From: Sphingobium trunci
GTDB taxonomy: Bacteria > Pseudomonadota > Alphaproteobacteria > Sphingomonadales > Sphingomonadaceae
NCBI RefSeq assembly: GCF_022664535.1
Contig: NZ_JAKUJY010000038.1
Location: forward strand, 1-32,751
Length of the DNA: 32,751 nucleotides
Direction of reading: 5' to 3'
The notes beneath the pieces were generated by a model. That model worked only from the letters and a program-made list of their open reading frames with translations. It did no database searches and was not told the origin of the DNA. Made by a program: the position numbers and the translations under genes. Positions 30,341-32,751 of the stretch are shown one piece after another; the stretch's first letter is position 1; each line of letters begins with the position of its first letter.

Positions 30341-31585
30341 ATGGCGCTTTCAGACACGAGAATCAGGGGGCTGAAGCCGCAGGACAAGCCATACAAGGTT
30401 GCTGACGAGCGCGGCCTTTTCCTCCTGATCAGCCCAAATGGCAGCCGGCTATGGAGATTGAAATTTCGGATCGACGGGCTTGATGCCCAAGGACGGTTCA
30501 AAAAGATCGAGAAGTTGCTCTCCCTTGGCGCCTACCCGGATGTCTCTCTCAAGAGAGCCCGCTTATTGCGCGACGAGGCGCGGGAGGTGCATGCTGCTGG
30601 CTTGGACCCCGCTCTCGAAAAACAGAAGGCGAAGGCGGCCGCCAGGATCAGCGCGGAGAACAGCTTTTCCAAGGTCGCGGAAATGCTTCTGGAAAAGCAG
30701 GAGCGTGAAGGGCTCGCTGAAGCGACGATCAAAAAGAGGCGCTGGTTCATCAAGCTCGTCTTTCCTGTGCTGGGGAAACGGCCCGTCTCCGAAATCCAGC
30801 CTATGGAGGTGCTGCTGGCCCTGCGGCCAATCGAAAAGAAGGGGCGGCACGAGAGCGCAAAACGTGCGCTGAATTTCATCGGGCAGGTCTTTCGTTATGC
30901 AGTGGCATCCCAATTGGCGCCCGGTGATCCCACTCGCGATCTCCGGGGTGCGCTGACCATACCCAAGGTCAAGCATCATGCGGCCATTCTCGATCCGGAA
31001 CGAGCGGGTGAAATGCTACGTGCTATTGATGGATATGAGGGGCAACCGCTGACGCGCTGGGCCCTGCAGTTGTCGGCGCACCTATTCGTTCGGCCGGGTG
31101 AGCTCCGAAAAGCGGAATGGGCAGAGATCGAAGCGGTGAAGTCAGTATGGTGTATTCCGCCCGCAAAGATGAAGGGACGGGTCGAACATCAGGTGCCTCT
31201 GTCGCGGCAGGCTTTGGCGATCCTGGCGGAGATCAGGACTCTGACGGGGAGGGGAAAGTACGTTTTTCCTTCGATCAGAAGCGCAGCAAATCCAATGTCA
31301 GAAAATACGGTGAATGCGGGCTTGCGACGGCTGGGTTATTCAGGCGACGAGATGACGGCGCACGGTTTCCGTTCCATGGCGTCCACTCTCCTGAATGAGT
31401 GCGGGAAGTGGCATCCAGACGCGATCGAGCGGGCCTTGGCGCACAAGGATCGGGATTCTGTTCGAGCGGCTTATGCTCGCGGGGCTTTCTGGAATGAACG
31501 TGTCGAAATGGCGCAATGGTGGAGCGATTATCTGGATCGGCTGAAGGACGAGCGGAAGGTGTTGCGCCCGGCGTTTGGTCAATGA
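30341..31585 (+). CDS. Tyrosine-recombinase integrase, P4 type (tRNA-Thr island)
   Basis: Site-specific recombinase of 414 residues that inserts and excises the island. The N-terminal DUF4102-like arm-binding domain (about 1-95) reads LSDTRIRGLKPQDKPYKVAD, GLFLLISPNGSRLWRLKF and LSLGAYPDVSLKRAR. The core-binding helical domain is about 105-205. The catalytic domain has R251 (FVRPGELR), a lysine at 276-278, H341 and R344 (TAHGFRSMA), H368 (LAHKDRDSVR) and nucleophile Y378 (AAYARG), so all active-site residues are present. ATG 30341 has no strong ribosome binding site. It is next to tRNA-Thr, and the sequence to its right is island cargo. Confidence 0.95.
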   Translation: MALSDTRIRGLKPQDKPYKVADERGLFLLISPNGSRLWRLKFRIDGLDAQGRFKKIEKLLSLGAYPDVSLKRARLLRDEAREVHAAGLDPALEKQKAKAAARISAENSFSKVAEMLLEKQEREGLAEATIKKRRWFIKLVFPVLGKRPVSEIQPMEVLLALRPIEKKGRHESAKRALNFIGQVFRYAVASQLAPGDPTRDLRGALTIPKVKHHAAILDPERAGEMLRAIDGYEGQPLTRWALQLSAHLFVRPGELRKAEWAEIEAVKSVWCIPPAKMKGRVEHQVPLSRQALAILAEIRTLTGRGKYVFPSIRSAANPMSENTVNAGLRRLGYSGDEMTAHGFRSMASTLLNECGKWHPDAIERALAHKDRDSVRAAYARGAFWNERVEMAQWWSDYLDRLKDERKVLRPAFGQ

Positions 31586-31850
31586 GGGGTGGGGATAAGA
31601 GATGCCACGCGTTCTGCGATGGGCAGCGGATCGTAAGAAATGTGAAATTTCGACCCTTTCACGACACTCAGGCCTTGATTATGATTGGCCAGCTGCTGAC
31701 GGTCCGGTTCCAGTAGCTGCCGACCAGTGTCAGTCGTTCGCTGGAAGGTTTTTGTACGGCAGTTTCGGCTGGAACCTGCCACCACCGCGGCTGCTACGCG
31801 CCTTATAAGCGGTCAGTCCCGGCCGCTAATTTGATACCTGAAAGCGGCCA
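31586..31850. other. Gap between the integrase and the island cargo gene
   Basis: No gene can be supported. Frames of about 66-68 residues exist on both strands but lack ribosome binding sites and recognisable composition. The segment may hold remnants of earlier insertions or the 3' region of the convergent cargo gene. Confidence 0.35.
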
Positions 31851-32585
31851 CTAGTGGGATCCGCATTCTTCAGATCGCGTACCGGCAGTGGTAACGCCGC
31901 ATAAGTCAGAAGCTGGCGGATGCTCGACCTTTGGGAAATCATCGACCTCGAAATAAGGGTCCATGGTCCACCCATGCTCCTCGGCCATCGTCAGCCGGAA
32001 CACTGCGGCATCCCAATGGCAAAATAGGCCGTCCGCGTCGGCAAATTCCTGCGCCATTACTTTGTAGTTAATGCCAACACGGTCGTAGCTTTTCTGCTTC
32101 TTGAAGGCCGTCTTGCGCGACATCCCAAACCGGAAAAGGTCGCCCGACGGATCAATGGCATCATAGGCGCTGATCAAGTGCAGCGTTGGCGAAAGACGCG
32201 CATCGCGATCAATCGGAAAGCCGTTCGCTTGGAGCCAGGTATAAGCCACGCCCCACAGGCGCAGCAGATCGTGCTGACCCAGCGGCTTCTTGTCGACGGC
32301 CGGGTCGCGGGCCAGGATCGAACTCAGCAGCGCCTTCATGCGCAGTTCGAGCGTCTGGCGGATCATGTGCGCGACTGGCGCCATCCAGTTACCAAGTTGC
32401 TCACTCCGATAGGTCTCGAGAAGTGCCGTCGCCGCGATCTGAAAATCCAGCGCGAGCTCGCCGTAGCTGCATTGGCCGTTGTGGTTCTCGACATAATAGA
32501 TTGCCTTCGGCTCATCGCCGAAGGAGCGGCCGGGACCTTGCCAGATCTCGAAATGAAAGGGCGGATCTTCGGGTTCAACTGTCAT
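31851..32585 (-). CDS. Island cargo protein, possible HEPN-like fold
   Basis: A 244-residue protein of unknown family, first cargo after the integrase and pointing toward it. Residues about 45-120 form long helices with HMIRQTLELRMKALLSSI (73-90) followed by LGQHDLLRLWGVAYTWL (102-118). This pairing of a (R/Y)Q-x-LE-x-x-KALL helix and a HDLxxLW segment recalls HEPN-domain proteins found in defence islands and toxin systems. The diagnostic R-x4-6-H nuclease motif is not clear, so the match is structural guesswork. No signal or membrane segment. No strong ribosome binding site precedes ATG 32585, and no antitoxin-like partner is visible before the edge. Confidence 0.6.
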   Translation of the reverse strand: MTVEPEDPPFHFEIWQGPGRSFGDEPKAIYYVENHNGQCSYGELALDFQIAATALLETYRSEQLGNWMAPVAHMIRQTLELRMKALLSSILARDPAVDKKPLGQHDLLRLWGVAYTWLQANGFPIDRDARLSPTLHLISAYDAIDPSGDLFRFGMSRKTAFKKQKSYDRVGINYKVMAQEFADADGLFCHWDAAVFRLTMAEEHGWTMDPYFEVDDFPKVEHPPASDLCGVTTAGTRSEECGSH

Positions 32586-32751
32586 GTCGCAAACAACTGG
32601 TAAATGGGAAAAAGCAGCCGTGCTTCACGCATTCCTCTCCGGGGGCGGTTATCGTTCAGTCCATCATAATCGAGGACCGAGCGCAACGTTGTGCATGGCC
32701 TTTGATCGAATGATTGCACGCAATACTCTGTCTGCAGCGTGGTTTAGGCGC
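32586..32751. other. Right edge of the window, no gene seen
   Basis: This is the upstream region of the island cargo gene. No supportable reading frame, RNA or second copy of the tRNA-Thr 3' end was found, so the island continues beyond the window. Confidence 0.4.

Noticed and set aside
1..32751. CRISPR array, rRNA or prophage structural genes
   Set aside because: No regularly spaced repeats, rRNA-like sequence or phage morphogenesis motifs were seen.

Overview
The window is chromosomal DNA of a high-GC alphaproteobacterium, very probably a member of the Sphingomonadaceae (Sphingobium/Sphingomonas type). The evidence is the alphaproteobacterial order phoR-pstSCAB-phoU-phoB, the giant NAD-dependent glutamate dehydrogenase, the 'HPr-rel-A' gene set, a DIVVTGR-like motif typical of sphingomonad surface proteins, and very GC-rich antisense frames. 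All assignments come from reading protein motifs by eye and from memory of the families; no searches were run.

Layout. 1-1343: a complete IS256-family insertion sequence with 32-bp perfect terminal inverted repeats. Its transposase reading frame is broken by an in-frame stop next to a hairpin. 1344-2938: two orphan genes, a small membrane protein and a secreted protein. 2995-10332 (minus strand): the phosphate regulon, phoR, then pstS-pstC-pstA-pstB-phoU-phoB with overlapping or abutting genes and a Pho-box-like element before pstS. 10422-14342 (plus): a Tat-signal small protein, a GT4 glycosyltransferase, a PqqD-like protein, an HprK-like P-loop kinase and a nucleotidyltransferase-fold protein. 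This is the poorly understood 'HPr-rel-A' set. 14339-15715: a divergent TetR/SDR pair closely resembling E. coli bdcR/bdcA, with an operator-like palindrome between them. 15716-18791 (minus): a PepSY membrane protein, a DUF2271 protein carrying a textbook ApbE flavinylation motif (DGVSGAT), a DUF4198 protein and ApbE itself, which together look like a self-contained flavinylated redox or iron-related module. 19046-20011: an MlaA/VacJ-like protein without a lipobox. 20073-24728: the 1551-residue glutamate dehydrogenase. 25041-26318: a PAS_5-like protein. 26671-29997: a DUF7064/7065-like protein, an IclR regulator and an APH-fold phosphotransferase. 30067-30142: tRNA-Thr(CGU), followed directly by a P4-type tyrosine integrase and the first cargo of a genomic island that runs off the right edge.

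How they work together. The Pst/Pho genes form one phosphate-sensing and uptake unit. The HPr-rel-A genes are translationally coupled (GTGA and ATGA overlaps) and should act as one pathway, possibly on a peptide or the small Tat-exported protein upstream. In the PepSY/DUF2271/DUF4198/ApbE operon the enzyme and its apparent substrate are encoded together. The most promising under-described systems are the HPr-rel-A cluster and the flavinylated DUF2271 module.
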